Under the pieces are notes generated by a model that saw only the letters and a program-made list of their open reading frames with translations, was not told the origin of the DNA and did not search any database. The position numbers and the translations under genes were made by a program. A stretch of DNA of 64,000 bases, taken from positions 310,001 to 374,000 of the forward strand of contig NZ_JACHZQ010000002.1 in the NCBI RefSeq assembly GCF_014193655.1. The letters are read 5' to 3'. Shown piece by piece: positions 1 through 8,609 of this stretch (position 1 is the stretch's first letter; each line of letters begins with the position of its first letter). Source of the stretch: Rhizobium sp. BK313 (GTDB lineage: Bacteria; Pseudomonadota; Alphaproteobacteria; Rhizobiales; Rhizobiaceae).

Positions 1-463
1 AAATCAGCCTGCGCAGTTTCAGATTGAGGCGCCAGCCATTGAACAAATAGGACTTTCGGTCTTGCGCAATCGGCTTGACAGGCCTTTCCCGCAACGCCGC
101 TCGCACGCGAGCCAATAATTCGCGCATACCGAACGGTTTGACGATGTAGTCCGTCGCCCCAAGTTCCAAGCCGACGACCTTGTCTGCCTCCTCCAGCCGA
201 TCGCCGCTGATGATGATGATCGGCGCATCGGACTTGGTCGCGAGATTGCGAACGATTTCCAGCCCGTCTTCATGGCCCAGATTCAGGTCGACAATGACCA
301 GATCAATGATCTCGGTTGAAAGGACGCGCGTCATCTGATGGCTGTCGCTGACGGCACTGACTTTAAGCGCATGTTGCGAGAGATAATCGATTAAGAGCTG
401 ACGAATGGTGCTGTCATCGTCAATCACCAGGACATGTTTCAAGCGTCCACCTTCGTAAGTCAT
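1..463 (-). CDS. OmpR-family response regulator, C-terminus cut by window edge
   Basis: Translating the minus strand from the ATG at 463 gives 154 codons that stay open to the left edge. The start of the protein reads as a receiver domain: a V-L-V-I-D-D-D acidic strand, a phospho-acceptor Asp in I-V-D-L-N, a conserved Ser before G-D, and the K-P-F motif, covering about residues 5-120. What follows (residues 135-154) begins like the beta-strands of a winged-helix trans_reg_C domain. It is therefore a DNA-binding two-component regulator. The partner histidine kinase is not in view. A palindrome shared with the T6SS promoters lies 86 bases upstream, which suggests autoregulation. The exact subfamily cannot be named. 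Confidence 0.85.
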   Translation of the reverse strand, partial: MTYEGGRLKHVLVIDDDSTIRQLLIDYLSQHALKVSAVSDSHQMTRVLSTEIIDLVIVDLNLGHEDGLEIVRNLATKSDAPIIIISGDRLEEADKVVGLELGATDYIVKPFGMRELLARVRAALRERPVKPIAQDRKSYLFNGWRLNLKLRRLI

Positions 464-1035
464 AAGCGCGAGATCGCGCATAACGTCGATTGAATTCCGT
501 CGCCTACTGGCGTCCAATTTCAGACTTGTTTCGAAAAACGAGGCGATGGTTACAAATGTAACAGACAGCGCCTCACAATCAAAATCGCAGGCGACGCTTT
601 GAGAAGCACGCTTCGTCGGTTCATCGGAAGGTCGGCAAACAAGCATCTGCTTGTTTTGTCCGGAACCTGCGTGCCGAAAAGGGATTAACCGTTCGGTTCG
701 CGAGGAACTTCGCTGGCTAAGTTCCGACTGCAGACGTTCATGTCATTTGTGTTCAAATTCCCGCGAAGCTGCGGATTACATCTGAAACCATGTCACGCCA
801 CTCTGACATGGGCATGAAATCGCCCGTGCCCAGTAAATAGGGGCCGCAAACAACGTCGCGGTTTCTGAGTTCGATGAGGATCTGGCGTGGCGCTCACGGG
901 TTTTGAGTCTCCCGTCGGTTGTCCGCACTGGCTGCTCGATCTCCGACCCCTAACCGGCACTTGGCAGGAACTTATCATGACGCCACCAACGCCGGCCCTG
1001 CGGACTTAGGGTTCCTCAAGAAAACGGAGCATGAC
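464..1035. other. Non-coding region between the response regulator and superoxide dismutase genes
   Basis: This 572-base stretch separates two divergent genes. It holds the palindrome at 549-562 near the response-regulator start. Open frames here are short and not protein-like. I saw no RNA gene. The promoter and ribosome-binding site of the dismutase (GGAG about 7 bases before its ATG) lie at the right end. Confidence 0.6.
549..562. promoter_or_regulatory. Candidate T6SS regulon box, copy 1 (GTTAC-AAAT-GTAAC)
   Basis: A perfect inverted repeat with 5-base arms and a 4-base spacer, followed by AGAC. It sits 86 bases upstream of the response-regulator start codon. The same arms recur before T6SS genes at 5214-5227 and 18483-18496, with near copies at 32830, 35884 and 5265. 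The binding protein is inferred, not known. Confidence 0.5.
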
Positions 1036-1782
1036 ATGACCACAATTTCCCGCCGCAGTCTCTTGGTCGCCGCTGCCGGTGCAACCGCCTTTGCGGCTTC
1101 GCGTGCGGCGATTGCGCAGCAGTCCTACAACAATGCGAACGCCGCTGGTGCTGGCGCCCCCTTCGTGCTGCCGCCACTCCCCTACGCGGTCAACGCGCTC
1201 GAGCCACATATCGACGCGCAGACCATGGAGCTCCACCATGACAAGCACCACGCTTCCTATGTCAACAATCTGAACGAGATCGCGAAGATGACGCCGCAGA
1301 TAGCCGAGCAACCGATGGAGTACGTGCTTGCCCATCTCAACCATGTGCCGGAGCACGTGCGCACCACGGTCCGCAACAATCTGGGCGGCCACGTCAACCA
1401 TTCGATGTATTGGCTCGTCATGAGCGGCAACGGAGGCAAGCCCGACGGCGAGGTATTGCAGGCCATCAACCGCGATTTGGGCGGGTTGGAGAAGTTCCAG
1501 ACCGATTTCAACGCCGCTGGCGGCGGTGTCTTTGGATCGGGCTGGGTTTTCGTAACGGTCAGCGCCAAAGGCACGTTGGCGATCGAAGCGCGCTCCAACC
1601 AGGACACGCCGCTGATGGATGGCAAGCGCGTGCTGTTCGGCAACGATGTGTGGGAGCATTCCTATTATCTTCGATACCAGAACCGCCGCCCCGACTATCT
1701 GAAGGCATGGTGGAACCTCGTAAACTGGCAAAAGATCGCCGAACGCTATGCCGCCGCCAAGCATGGAACGTTGGCAATCTGA
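1036..1782 (+). CDS. Superoxide dismutase (Fe/Mn family), Tat-exported
   Basis: Protein of 248 residues. The start at 1036 is preferred over upstream in-frame ATGs because GGAG lies 7 bases before it and the protein then opens with a twin-arginine signal (S-R-R-S-L-L, residues 5-10, then an Ala-rich stretch to about residue 27). The mature part is a complete Fe/Mn dismutase. Metal ligands are predicted at His67 (first of H-H-D-K-H-H), His122 (N-H-S-M-Y-W), Asp204 and His208 (D-V-W-E-H). It converts superoxide to peroxide and oxygen, here in the periplasm. Export by Tat fits a protein that binds its metal in the cytoplasm. Fe versus Mn use cannot be settled by eye. Confidence 0.9.
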   Translation: MTTISRRSLLVAAAGATAFAASRAAIAQQSYNNANAAGAGAPFVLPPLPYAVNALEPHIDAQTMELHHDKHHASYVNNLNEIAKMTPQIAEQPMEYVLAHLNHVPEHVRTTVRNNLGGHVNHSMYWLVMSGNGGKPDGEVLQAINRDLGGLEKFQTDFNAAGGGVFGSGWVFVTVSAKGTLAIEARSNQDTPLMDGKRVLFGNDVWEHSYYLRYQNRRPDYLKAWWNLVNWQKIAERYAAAKHGTLAI

Positions 1783-1925
1783 GCGAAATTGCCGGCCTTC
1801 GGCTCGATCAGAACTCCGTGACGGCGGTCTGCCTGACATGGGCAAACCTTCACAACGATCAACGGTCGCGCGTTTGGTGGCTCCATGGCCCCCAATAGGC
1901 GCGTGGACAACAATGGCCATGCTGG

Positions 1926-2474
1926 ATGAAGACGCAAAGCATCACGACGAATGAGCACGACATCAGACATGAGCTGGTCGCCCATCTGGGGCGGTTGTGG
2001 CGATACGGCCTCGTGCTCTCGCGACGACGGGATGTGGCCGAGGATCTTGTCCAGGCGACATGCCTTCGGGCACTTGAACACACCAAACAATATCAGCCAG
2101 GAACAAGGCTCGATCGATGGCTCCTGTCCATCCTGCATTCAATCTGGATCAATGAGGTTCGGTCCCGCCGGATTCGGATGGGTCAAGGCTTCGTCGAGGC
2201 GAGTTCCTCGCTCGTGCTAGATGGGGCACGTGACATCGAGACCCGCACATTGGCTAATCAGATCTTGCGCCGGGTCGATGCCCTGCCTGAGGCGCAGCGC
2301 ACGGTCGTGTTCCTGACCTATGTGGAAGGGCTCTCCTATCGTGAGGTTGCGGATCTGCTTGCTATCCCGATCGGAACAGTCATGAGCCGTCTCGCCAGCG
2401 CGCGGGTCAGACTTGCCAGTGAAGATCATTCGAACGCGGCAGTGCGGGTTGGGACAAGAACACGCGATGTCTAG
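1926..2474 (+). CDS. ECF-type RNA polymerase sigma factor
   Basis: Protein of 182 residues with the two sigma regions of the extracytoplasmic-function group. Region 2 (about residues 15-85) contains D-V-A-E-D-L-V-Q and W-L-L-S-I-L. Region 4 (about 115-165) is a helix-turn-helix with L-P-E-A-Q-R, S-Y-R-E-V-A and I-G-T-V-M-S-R-L. No anti-sigma gene follows, so its control is unclear. The next gene on the same strand, 200 bases on, is an acyltransferase-like gene, a possible target. It begins 143 bases after the dismutase stop and may respond to the same stress, which is inference. Confidence 0.88.
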   Translation: MKTQSITTNEHDIRHELVAHLGRLWRYGLVLSRRRDVAEDLVQATCLRALEHTKQYQPGTRLDRWLLSILHSIWINEVRSRRIRMGQGFVEASSSLVLDGARDIETRTLANQILRRVDALPEAQRTVVFLTYVEGLSYREVADLLAIPIGTVMSRLASARVRLASEDHSNAAVRVGTRTRDV

Positions 2475-2673
2475 GCTGGGTAAAACGCGTCTTATCCTCA
2501 TTGGCCTCCTCGTTGGCCTCCGATCGCACACTAGCCGTGAGCAGCGGGTGGTCCCTGCTGGCATTGCATCTAGCTGGGGGCGAAGCGAACCCGGCCTGGA
2601 GCCATAATTTCTCTGCCGGCGAGCAAGTTCTGGCTCGCTCCAACTCTACTCGGTATTCGCAATAGGAAAACAC

Positions 2674-3936
2674 ATGGCCAACACAGATATTGCGCGCCAA
2701 GAGGCTTCCAACTCCGAAAATCTCGGGACCCTCGACGCGCTTTCGGAATTCTTCTGGACGACCGAGCCGACAAACAGCCGCCTCGCACTGGTTCTTGCAG
2801 AAATCGAAGGACCGTCGCAGGTCTCGGATTGGGAGAACGCATTGAAAGCGGTTCGAGCCCGGTATCCGCTTCTTTCGGCCTCCATAACGAAGAGCCCTGG
2901 AAGACGGCCTTATTTTCGCTGGATGAACGATGAATCACCTCCTTTGCGCCTCCTGCAGGTAAAGGCGGAGATGTCACCGGAAGAGATGATCTCACAGGAG
3001 CTCGACCAATCCTTCGGTTTGGGGGGCGGACCGCTTGGTCGCGTGGTCCTAGCCTACCAACGGGAACGCTGCACAGTGGCCTTTGTAGGACATCATGCAG
3101 CGTTTGACGGTCGCACGAACGTTGGAATCCTTCGGGACCTCGTTGCCGCCGCTTCCGGTGAAGCACTAGCCGGGCCGCATCCCCTTTTGACGTCCAAAAA
3201 TGAACTTCTCGGTCTTCCTGCACCGGACCCGGGCTATCACAAGCCTCTGATTGATGCATGGACACGATCGTCTCCACCTTCGTCTTTGCCTCCCGCCCGC
3301 GTGACCAACCGTCGTGTGCCAAAAGAAGAACTCGATGTGATCCGGGAGCGGGCGCGATTGGAGGGCACAACAGTTCATGCCGCTTTGGTAACGGCAGCTC
3401 TCATTGTCGGCCGTCGCAATGCGATAAATTGGCGCGAGCGAACAGTGATTTGCCTGTCACCGATGGATCTTCGCCCGCTGCTTGGCTTATCAGACGTTGC
3501 TGGAGTCCTAACGACGATCCACCCCACCATTCTGGGCCCGAGCAACCCGATTGCTTTCTGGGACTTTGCTCGCAATCTCAAACGCTCGATGCAGACTTCG
3601 TATACGCTCGAGGCCGCACGGCGGGGGGCGCTTGCAATAAAACAGGTGGTTTCGGCCGAGGCGGACCCCTACGATCCCACAACAGTCGATCCCGGCGGCT
3701 TTTTCGATCACGACATCATGGTTAGCAATTACGGGGATGGCGCGCTCAGGACACAGTACGGCCGGCTGCGACTGACCTCGCTCTATCCCGCGCATATTAG
3801 CGGCAGTCGACCAGACACGCAGACGCTGTCTGCAATCACAATGGACGGGATATTGCATATCAATCATGCCAGTCGGGCGCCAATCGCGCATCTGCTCGAT
3901 GACGTGCACAATGTTCTTGTGTTGAATTCGAAATAG
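2674..3936 (+). CDS. Condensation-domain acyltransferase (PapA5/WES-like)
   Basis: Protein of 420 residues. The key mark is H-H-A-A-F-D-G at residues 140-146, the H-H-x-x-x-D-G active-site motif of the chloramphenicol-acetyltransferase-like fold shared by NRPS condensation domains and the PapA acyltransferases. The overall two-lobe length of about 420 residues fits a free-standing acyltransferase. No carrier protein, adenylation domain or polyketide synthase is nearby, so the acyl donor and acceptor are unknown. It follows the ECF sigma gene on the same strand. Transfer of an acyl chain to an alcohol or amine is known for the family; the substrate here is not predictable. Confidence 0.75.
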   Translation: MANTDIARQEASNSENLGTLDALSEFFWTTEPTNSRLALVLAEIEGPSQVSDWENALKAVRARYPLLSASITKSPGRRPYFRWMNDESPPLRLLQVKAEMSPEEMISQELDQSFGLGGGPLGRVVLAYQRERCTVAFVGHHAAFDGRTNVGILRDLVAAASGEALAGPHPLLTSKNELLGLPAPDPGYHKPLIDAWTRSSPPSSLPPARVTNRRVPKEELDVIRERARLEGTTVHAALVTAALIVGRRNAINWRERTVICLSPMDLRPLLGLSDVAGVLTTIHPTILGPSNPIAFWDFARNLKRSMQTSYTLEAARRGALAIKQVVSAEADPYDPTTVDPGGFFDHDIMVSNYGDGALRTQYGRLRLTSLYPAHISGSRPDTQTLSAITMDGILHINHASRAPIAHLLDDVHNVLVLNSK

Positions 3937-4058
3937 CATTCGGATCCGGATCACGGGCGACGCGACGCACCATGGCGAGATCGCCGTGGTGCGCAGAAAC
4001 CGATGTGACTAGCCTCACATGAAATGCCGCCGCCTTTCCCAAAGCCGCCGCCGTGATG

Positions 4059-5141
4059 TCACGAGTCCTTCACGGCTGGCCTGGCTGGTCGGCGTAGTGG
4101 TTGATTGATGCGGGCATCGATCATGCCCATCCCCTTGCTGCGCTGAGTGGATCGGAGGACTTCGCGATGCGCGCCTCCATATATCGCCCCGCAACCGGCG
4201 GGCAATGCGTGCCCCTGGCCGGGGCCATGACGATCGACATGGCGGACGTTAGCAGCGCAAACTTTGACCTGCGGTCTTCCATCTCGCTCAGAATTGCCAT
4301 CGCGATCTATCGAATTCACATGGGCGACGACGACCAAGCGTTTGACTTCGCCCCTAACGTACCCTCTCAGAAATTTGTCGTAATTTTTGAAGACGACGCA
4401 TCCATTTGAAAAGCCCTGCGGGCCGAGCATGTAACTGTGCGCAAGGAAACCGTCGCGGCCATAGACGTCGCCGCTGCCTGCCGGGATCAGGCGCAGCGCT
4501 TGCACGCCGTGAAAAAGTTGGTCGCGCAACACGAGATCATAGACATTTGGTGGTGTGGGCCCGCGATTTTTTTCGTGCACCTTATCGGGATCGTCCAACA
4601 TATCGCCGAGCCCCGAATGGGCTTCCAATCGCTCGCCATTTGGCATGTAGACGATATGGGCGGCAATATCGTAAACGGCAGTCAATTTAGCGGTACGGAA
4701 TATCGGTTTGAGGCCATGTCGTTGAGCTCCACGAATGACCTGGTCCTCAAGTTCGCCATTAGGAATGGCGGCTCTCCATCTGCCTTGAATTGGCGAAATT
4801 GGCATGGGACGCAAGGAAATCTCTGGATCGATAGTTGGGCTGTAGGGTTCTGCGGAAGCGATGAGACTTGGCGTGTCCGGCGCTTCCTTTGTCACGGGAG
4901 GCGCTGCAAGACAGACGTCCGGCGTAACAGCTGAGACGAGTGCACCAAGGCCTAACGCGATGGCACCCCTGACGGTATAGGAAAGAATCCCCCGACCTAT
5001 GTGACCATCAGCGACCAGGGCTGAAGCGTGTGTCGTAGTGATCCTGCGTGTCGTCGACCGCGCTGTGCGGAATAATCCGATGTCCGCTGCCTGGCCTGAA
5101 AAATCTGTCTGCCTTGCATGCTCGCCGAATTGTAGGTCCAT
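4059..5141 (-). CDS. DUF2778 L,D-transpeptidase-like protein, candidate T6SS effector (Tlde1-like)
   Basis: Protein of 360 residues. The ATG at 5141 has an AGGGAG site 8 bases upstream and is preferred to the TTG at 5147. A hydrophobic segment lies at about residues 52-80, then a Pro-rich linker. The catalytic region has His235 (F-L-A-H-S-Y) and S-N-G-C at 245-248, the His/Cys pattern of DUF2778 enzymes. That family includes Tlde1, a Salmonella T6SS effector with L,D-carboxypeptidase and transpeptidase-exchange activity on peptidoglycan. The gene lies next to the T6SS locus and has a perfect copy of the shared box 73 bases upstream. About 85 residues after the domain end do not resemble the family and may come from a frameshift or extension. 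Rhizobia also carry DUF2778 proteins outside T6SS loci, so the effector role is inferred. Confidence 0.7.
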   Translation of the reverse strand: MDLQFGEHARQTDFSGQAADIGLFRTARSTTRRITTTHASALVADGHIGRGILSYTVRGAIALGLGALVSAVTPDVCLAAPPVTKEAPDTPSLIASAEPYSPTIDPEISLRPMPISPIQGRWRAAIPNGELEDQVIRGAQRHGLKPIFRTAKLTAVYDIAAHIVYMPNGERLEAHSGLGDMLDDPDKVHEKNRGPTPPNVYDLVLRDQLFHGVQALRLIPAGSGDVYGRDGFLAHSYMLGPQGFSNGCVVFKNYDKFLRGYVRGEVKRLVVVAHVNSIDRDGNSERDGRPQVKVCAANVRHVDRHGPGQGHALPAGCGAIYGGAHREVLRSTQRSKGMGMIDARINQPLRRPARPAVKDS

Positions 5142-5213
5142 CCCCAATCTCCCTTTCAGGCGAGCAAATTGGTGACGGTGCGCTACCGGTTTATTTCATC
5201 GTTCCCAAAAGAC

Positions 5214-5227
5214 GTTACGCGCGTAAC
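5214..5227. promoter_or_regulatory. Candidate T6SS regulon box, copy 2 (GTTAC-GCGC-GTAAC)
   Basis: A perfect inverted repeat identical in arms and spacer length to copy 1, and also followed by AGAC. It lies 73 bases upstream of the DUF2778 start (minus strand) and about 190 bases upstream of the lipoprotein-fha operon. Confidence 0.55.
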
Positions 5228-5264
5228 AGACGGATTGGCGCGTCATGATGCGTAGGCCGCAAGC

Positions 5265-5278
5265 GTTGCAATTGTAGC
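5265..5278. promoter_or_regulatory. Weak regulon box, copy 6 (GTTGC-AATT-GTAGC)
   Basis: Two positions differ from the perfect box, one in each arm (A to G), so the form is GTTRC-N4-GTARC. It lies 139 bases upstream of the lipoprotein gene that opens the fha operon. It is the least certain copy. Confidence 0.3.
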
Positions 5279-5416
5279 AATTTCGCGTCGCCCTGAAACA
5301 AAGCCGTAGCCTTGGCTTCCGATAGTCCGTGCTCATTGCTGTAGTGAATTTGGCCCTGGTGAACGGGGCTATTTGCCACAACACACGGCGTCGGCAGGTT
5401 GGATTACAGGATTCAA

Positions 5417-5836
5417 ATGATCAGGTTCGGGTTCGCCATCATATGTGTCGCCGCACTTGCAGGCTGCGTTCAGCTCGATTCGAGTTCTGGAGCGCGCACC
5501 GTGGCAAGCTACCGATGTGTACCGTCCGATGTGGCCTCTGGCTTTCAGGGCGGCGCGTCGAGCAGCGGCCATCAGGCCCGCCTGCTGACGGTCAATTACG
5601 ATGCGCTCGGCCAGCACGCCCTGCTCAGGATCGCGGGCGGTGAAACCAACACACTCAATCTGGTGCCGGGCGTGAAGGACCGCCTCTACGCAAACTCGAA
5701 ATACGCGTGGCAAAACAACGGACATGCGAACCTTCTCACGGACATTGCGGAGGTTCAGGTCTATCGCTGCACTCGCGCCGCGGCTGAACGGGGCGTGGCG
5801 GCGTGGCCGAAACTGGGGGCAGTGCCATGGCTCTGA
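5417..5836 (+). CDS. MliC-like lipoprotein, first gene of the fha operon; candidate immunity protein
   Basis: Protein of 139 residues. The ATG at 5417 has AGGA 5 bases upstream. Residues 1-17 are a lipoprotein signal ending L-A-G-C, so Cys17 would be lipidated. The mature part shows the MliC/PliC lysozyme-inhibitor pattern: Y-R-C near residue 34, a V-N-Y-D strand, a tyrosine/tryptophan strand near 96-99 followed by N-G-H-A, and a closing Y-R-C at 118, with Cys34 and Cys118 placed to form a disulfide. It overlaps fha by 10 bases, so it is part of the T6SS operon and occupies a place where other loci carry tssJ. It does not look like TssJ. With the divergent DUF2778 gene next to it, it could neutralise a cell-wall-cutting effector. 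The match is by eye. Confidence 0.6.
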   Translation: MIRFGFAIICVAALAGCVQLDSSSGARTVASYRCVPSDVASGFQGGASSSGHQARLLTVNYDALGQHALLRIAGGETNTLNLVPGVKDRLYANSKYAWQNNGHANLLTDIAEVQVYRCTRAAAERGVAAWPKLGAVPWL

Positions 5837-7158
5837 CATTAAGTATCCTGCGCTGTCCCGATGGAGTTCCGCCGGAAACGCGGCACGTGAGCGGTGGCGA
5901 ATTTACCATCGGCCGAGGGACCGAATGCAACTGGGTCCTGCCAGATCCGCAGCGCGTGCTGTCCAAGCGGCATTGCGCCGTGGCCTTCGATGGCAAGGTC
6001 TGGTGGGTGACGGACACCAGCACCAATGGCACTTTTCTCAATCAAGAGACTGACCGGCTCAACGTCGATACGCCGCGGGTGCTCAGGGACGGCGACCGGC
6101 TTGTGTTCGGCGCGTATGAGATCGAAGCGGTTTTCGATCGTCAGCCATCGGAAGCGAGCCTCGAAAGCCCGATCCAGGACGGCAACCCCGGCTATCTCGC
6201 CAGCGACCGGCTGACGCGAGACCCTTTCCCCGCGATGGGGACAGATCCGATGGCCGTCGCCCTCAAATCCGATGACCTGTCGCTGAATGCCGGGCCAGAC
6301 GGCTGGTCGGTTGACAAGTTTATCGGCTCGCCTCAGGCGATTTCCGATAACGTGCCGGTAATCCAAGAGAATTTCCGCGCCCCTCGCACCTCCTTCGAAC
6401 TGCTGCCGGAGGATTGGGACTCACCGGGACCGAACGACGCCGTGCCGGAATCAGCCGAATCAGCGCTGCCGGTGGCCGCGGAACCCGCCGCATTTCCACA
6501 GGTATCCGTACCGTCTGTTGTCTCGGACCTAGCACCGCAAGCGGCCGGCTTCGCGGCTCAGAATGGAGCCTCGATGGATGCGCTGGCTGCCTTCATCGCA
6601 GGGGCGGGGCTGCAGGGCACAATGCAGGGCGAGCCTATGGAATTGCTGCGCGGAATGGGCGAGGCATTCCGCGCAATGGTGACCGGCCTTCGCCGTATGA
6701 TGATCGCCCGGGCAGCGATCAAGGGCGAATTCCGCATTGAACAGACTGTCATCCGCCCCGTCGGCAACAACCCGCTGAAATTCTCCGCGAGCGACGAGGA
6801 TGCATTGGCGGCGCTGCTCGCAGTCGGTGGCCGCCGCGACATGACTGCGAAGGATGCAATAGCCGATGCATTGCGGGACATGCGCCTGCATGAGCTGGCG
6901 ATGTCATCGGCAATGCAGCAAGCGGTGCAGCATCTGATCGCCGAACTTGATCCGGCGCGTGTGAAGCGGGGGATCGAACACGAAACGTTGGACATTATGC
7001 CGGGACGGTACAAGGCACGCAGCTGGGATGCCTATGAAGCCCTGCATGGCAGCATCCTGCAGGCGCTTGCCGACGACTTTGACAGCGCGTTCGGCAAGTC
7101 CTTCGCCCGGGCCTATGAGCAGGCGATGACCGAGATTGCGGACCAGCTTGATGAATAG
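5827..7158 (+). CDS. tagH: T6SS FHA-domain protein (Fha/TagH, ImpI)
   Basis: Protein of 443 residues from the ATG at 5827, which follows a G-rich site; the GTG at 5803 would add eight residues without homology. Residues 18-75 form a forkhead-associated domain (I-G-R-G, S-K-R-H, T-N-G-T-F) that binds phospho-threonine. A long Pro/Ala-rich linker follows. The C-terminal 180 residues match the T6SS-specific FHA C-terminal domain. In TPP-type systems the kinase phosphorylates Fha and this activates sheath assembly. Kinase (31245-32747) and phosphatase (14052-14771) are both in the locus, so the full switch is present. Confidence 0.9.
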   Translation: MALTLSILRCPDGVPPETRHVSGGEFTIGRGTECNWVLPDPQRVLSKRHCAVAFDGKVWWVTDTSTNGTFLNQETDRLNVDTPRVLRDGDRLVFGAYEIEAVFDRQPSEASLESPIQDGNPGYLASDRLTRDPFPAMGTDPMAVALKSDDLSLNAGPDGWSVDKFIGSPQAISDNVPVIQENFRAPRTSFELLPEDWDSPGPNDAVPESAESALPVAAEPAAFPQVSVPSVVSDLAPQAAGFAAQNGASMDALAAFIAGAGLQGTMQGEPMELLRGMGEAFRAMVTGLRRMMIARAAIKGEFRIEQTVIRPVGNNPLKFSASDEDALAALLAVGGRRDMTAKDAIADALRDMRLHELAMSSAMQQAVQHLIAELDPARVKRGIEHETLDIMPGRYKARSWDAYEALHGSILQALADDFDSAFGKSFARAYEQAMTEIADQLDE

Positions 7159-7272
7159 CGCTGCACCGTGGCCGACTGAATGCAATTTCCCAGTGATGAG
7201 ACAGGCGGCGATGGATATCCGCATGCCACAGGCGCAGCGGGCGGCGCAGGATAGGTTTTTGAGGAGAACGAC

Positions 7273-8598
7273 GTGACGTGGAGCAGTCGGATCGCATGGC
7301 AGGAAGGGATGTTCCTTCGTGCCCAGCATTTCCAGCAGCAGGACCGCTGGGTCGAGGGCCAAATCCGGGGCAGTGTCGGCGCGTTGCGGCCCCATCCCTG
7401 GGGCCTGACAGACATGACCATCTCGCGCGACCTCCTGGCGACCGGGCGGTTCGCGGTTGCTTCTGCGGCCGGCGTCTTCGAAGACGGCACACCATTCGCC
7501 ATTCCCGGCGACGCAGATCTTCCACCTCCGCTGGTGGTGGCCGATACGGCGAGGAATGTGCTTGTCTACCTCGCGGTCCAGGTCCGCCAAAAGGGTTCGC
7601 TCGAGATCGGATCCATGAATGAGGAGGGCCGCTATCGCTTGCATCCGTTCGAAGCGTACGACACTCACTCGGGCACGCCGCAGCCCGCGGAATTGCAGAT
7701 CGGGCAGCTGAGGCTGCGCTACGTGCTCGAGACCGACGATCGTGACGGGTATATCTGCCTGCCGCTGGCGCGCATCACCGAGGTCACGCCGGACCGGCGC
7801 GTCGTGCTTGACGAGCGCTGGATTGCGCCAGCCCTGACCTGCTCGGCGGTGGCACCGCTGGCCGCGCTGCTGGTGGAGCTCGCCGGCATGTTGAACCAGC
7901 GCGGCGAGGCAATCGCGGCGCGAGTGACCGCAGTCGGGACCAAGAGCAATACCGAGGTCGCCGACTTCCTGCTGCTGCAATCGGTCAATCGCTGGCAAGC
8001 CCTGGTCAGTCACCTGGCGGATTCCGGGAACATTCATCCCGAAACCCTCTATCGCACGCTGATTCAGATGGCCGGTGAGTTTGCTACCTTCACCGATGCG
8101 CGGCGCCGCCCCAACAGCTATCCGGCCTATCGGCATGAGGATCTGCAGCGCAGCTTCACGCCGGTTGTGGCCGATGTCCGCCGTTCGCTGTCGGCCGTCC
8201 TCGAACAGACGGCCATCCGCATTCCGCTGCAGGAGCGCCAGCACGGCGTGCGCGTCGGCCCGATCGTAGACCGGACGCTTCTTAACGGAACCAGCTTCGT
8301 GCTCGTGGTGCAGGCCGATATGGCGGCGGAGGCGCTGCGGCGCACCTTCCCGGGCAAGGCGAAGGTCGGAGCGGTCGAGCATATCCGCGAGCTCGTCAAC
8401 GTAGCGCTGCCCGGTATCGACCTGCAGCCACTGCCGGTGGCCCCGCGGCAGATGCCGTTCATCGCTGGCGCGCAGTATTTCGAGCTGGATCGCAACAGCC
8501 CGCATTGGCAGCAGATGCAGTCGTCCGGCGGCTTCGCCATCCATGTGTCGGGAGATTTCCCCAACTTGGCGCTGGATCTTTGGTCCATCCGCAGCTGA
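7273..8598 (+). CDS. tssK: T6SS baseplate protein TssK (ImpJ)
   Basis: Protein of 441 residues starting at GTG 7273 with GGAG 8 bases upstream. The opening motif W-Q-E-G-M-F-L-R-A-Q-H-F-Q is the TssK signature, and the length is typical. TssK is the trimeric adaptor that joins the baseplate wedges to the TssL-TssM membrane complex. A 114-base gap separates it from fha and 11 bases separate it from tssL, so the genes are co-transcribed. Confidence 0.95.
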   Translation: MTWSSRIAWQEGMFLRAQHFQQQDRWVEGQIRGSVGALRPHPWGLTDMTISRDLLATGRFAVASAAGVFEDGTPFAIPGDADLPPPLVVADTARNVLVYLAVQVRQKGSLEIGSMNEEGRYRLHPFEAYDTHSGTPQPAELQIGQLRLRYVLETDDRDGYICLPLARITEVTPDRRVVLDERWIAPALTCSAVAPLAALLVELAGMLNQRGEAIAARVTAVGTKSNTEVADFLLLQSVNRWQALVSHLADSGNIHPETLYRTLIQMAGEFATFTDARRRPNSYPAYRHEDLQRSFTPVVADVRRSLSAVLEQTAIRIPLQERQHGVRVGPIVDRTLLNGTSFVLVVQADMAAEALRRTFPGKAKVGAVEHIRELVNVALPGIDLQPLPVAPRQMPFIAGAQYFELDRNSPHWQQMQSSGGFAIHVSGDFPNLALDLWSIRS

Positions 8599-8609
8599 GA
8601 GAGTCCTGA

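Noticed and set aside
5417-5836. Assigning the operon's lipoprotein as TssJ
   Set aside because: It has the cysteine pair and strand pattern of MliC-like inhibitors and lacks the TssJ loop and beta pattern, so position alone is not enough.
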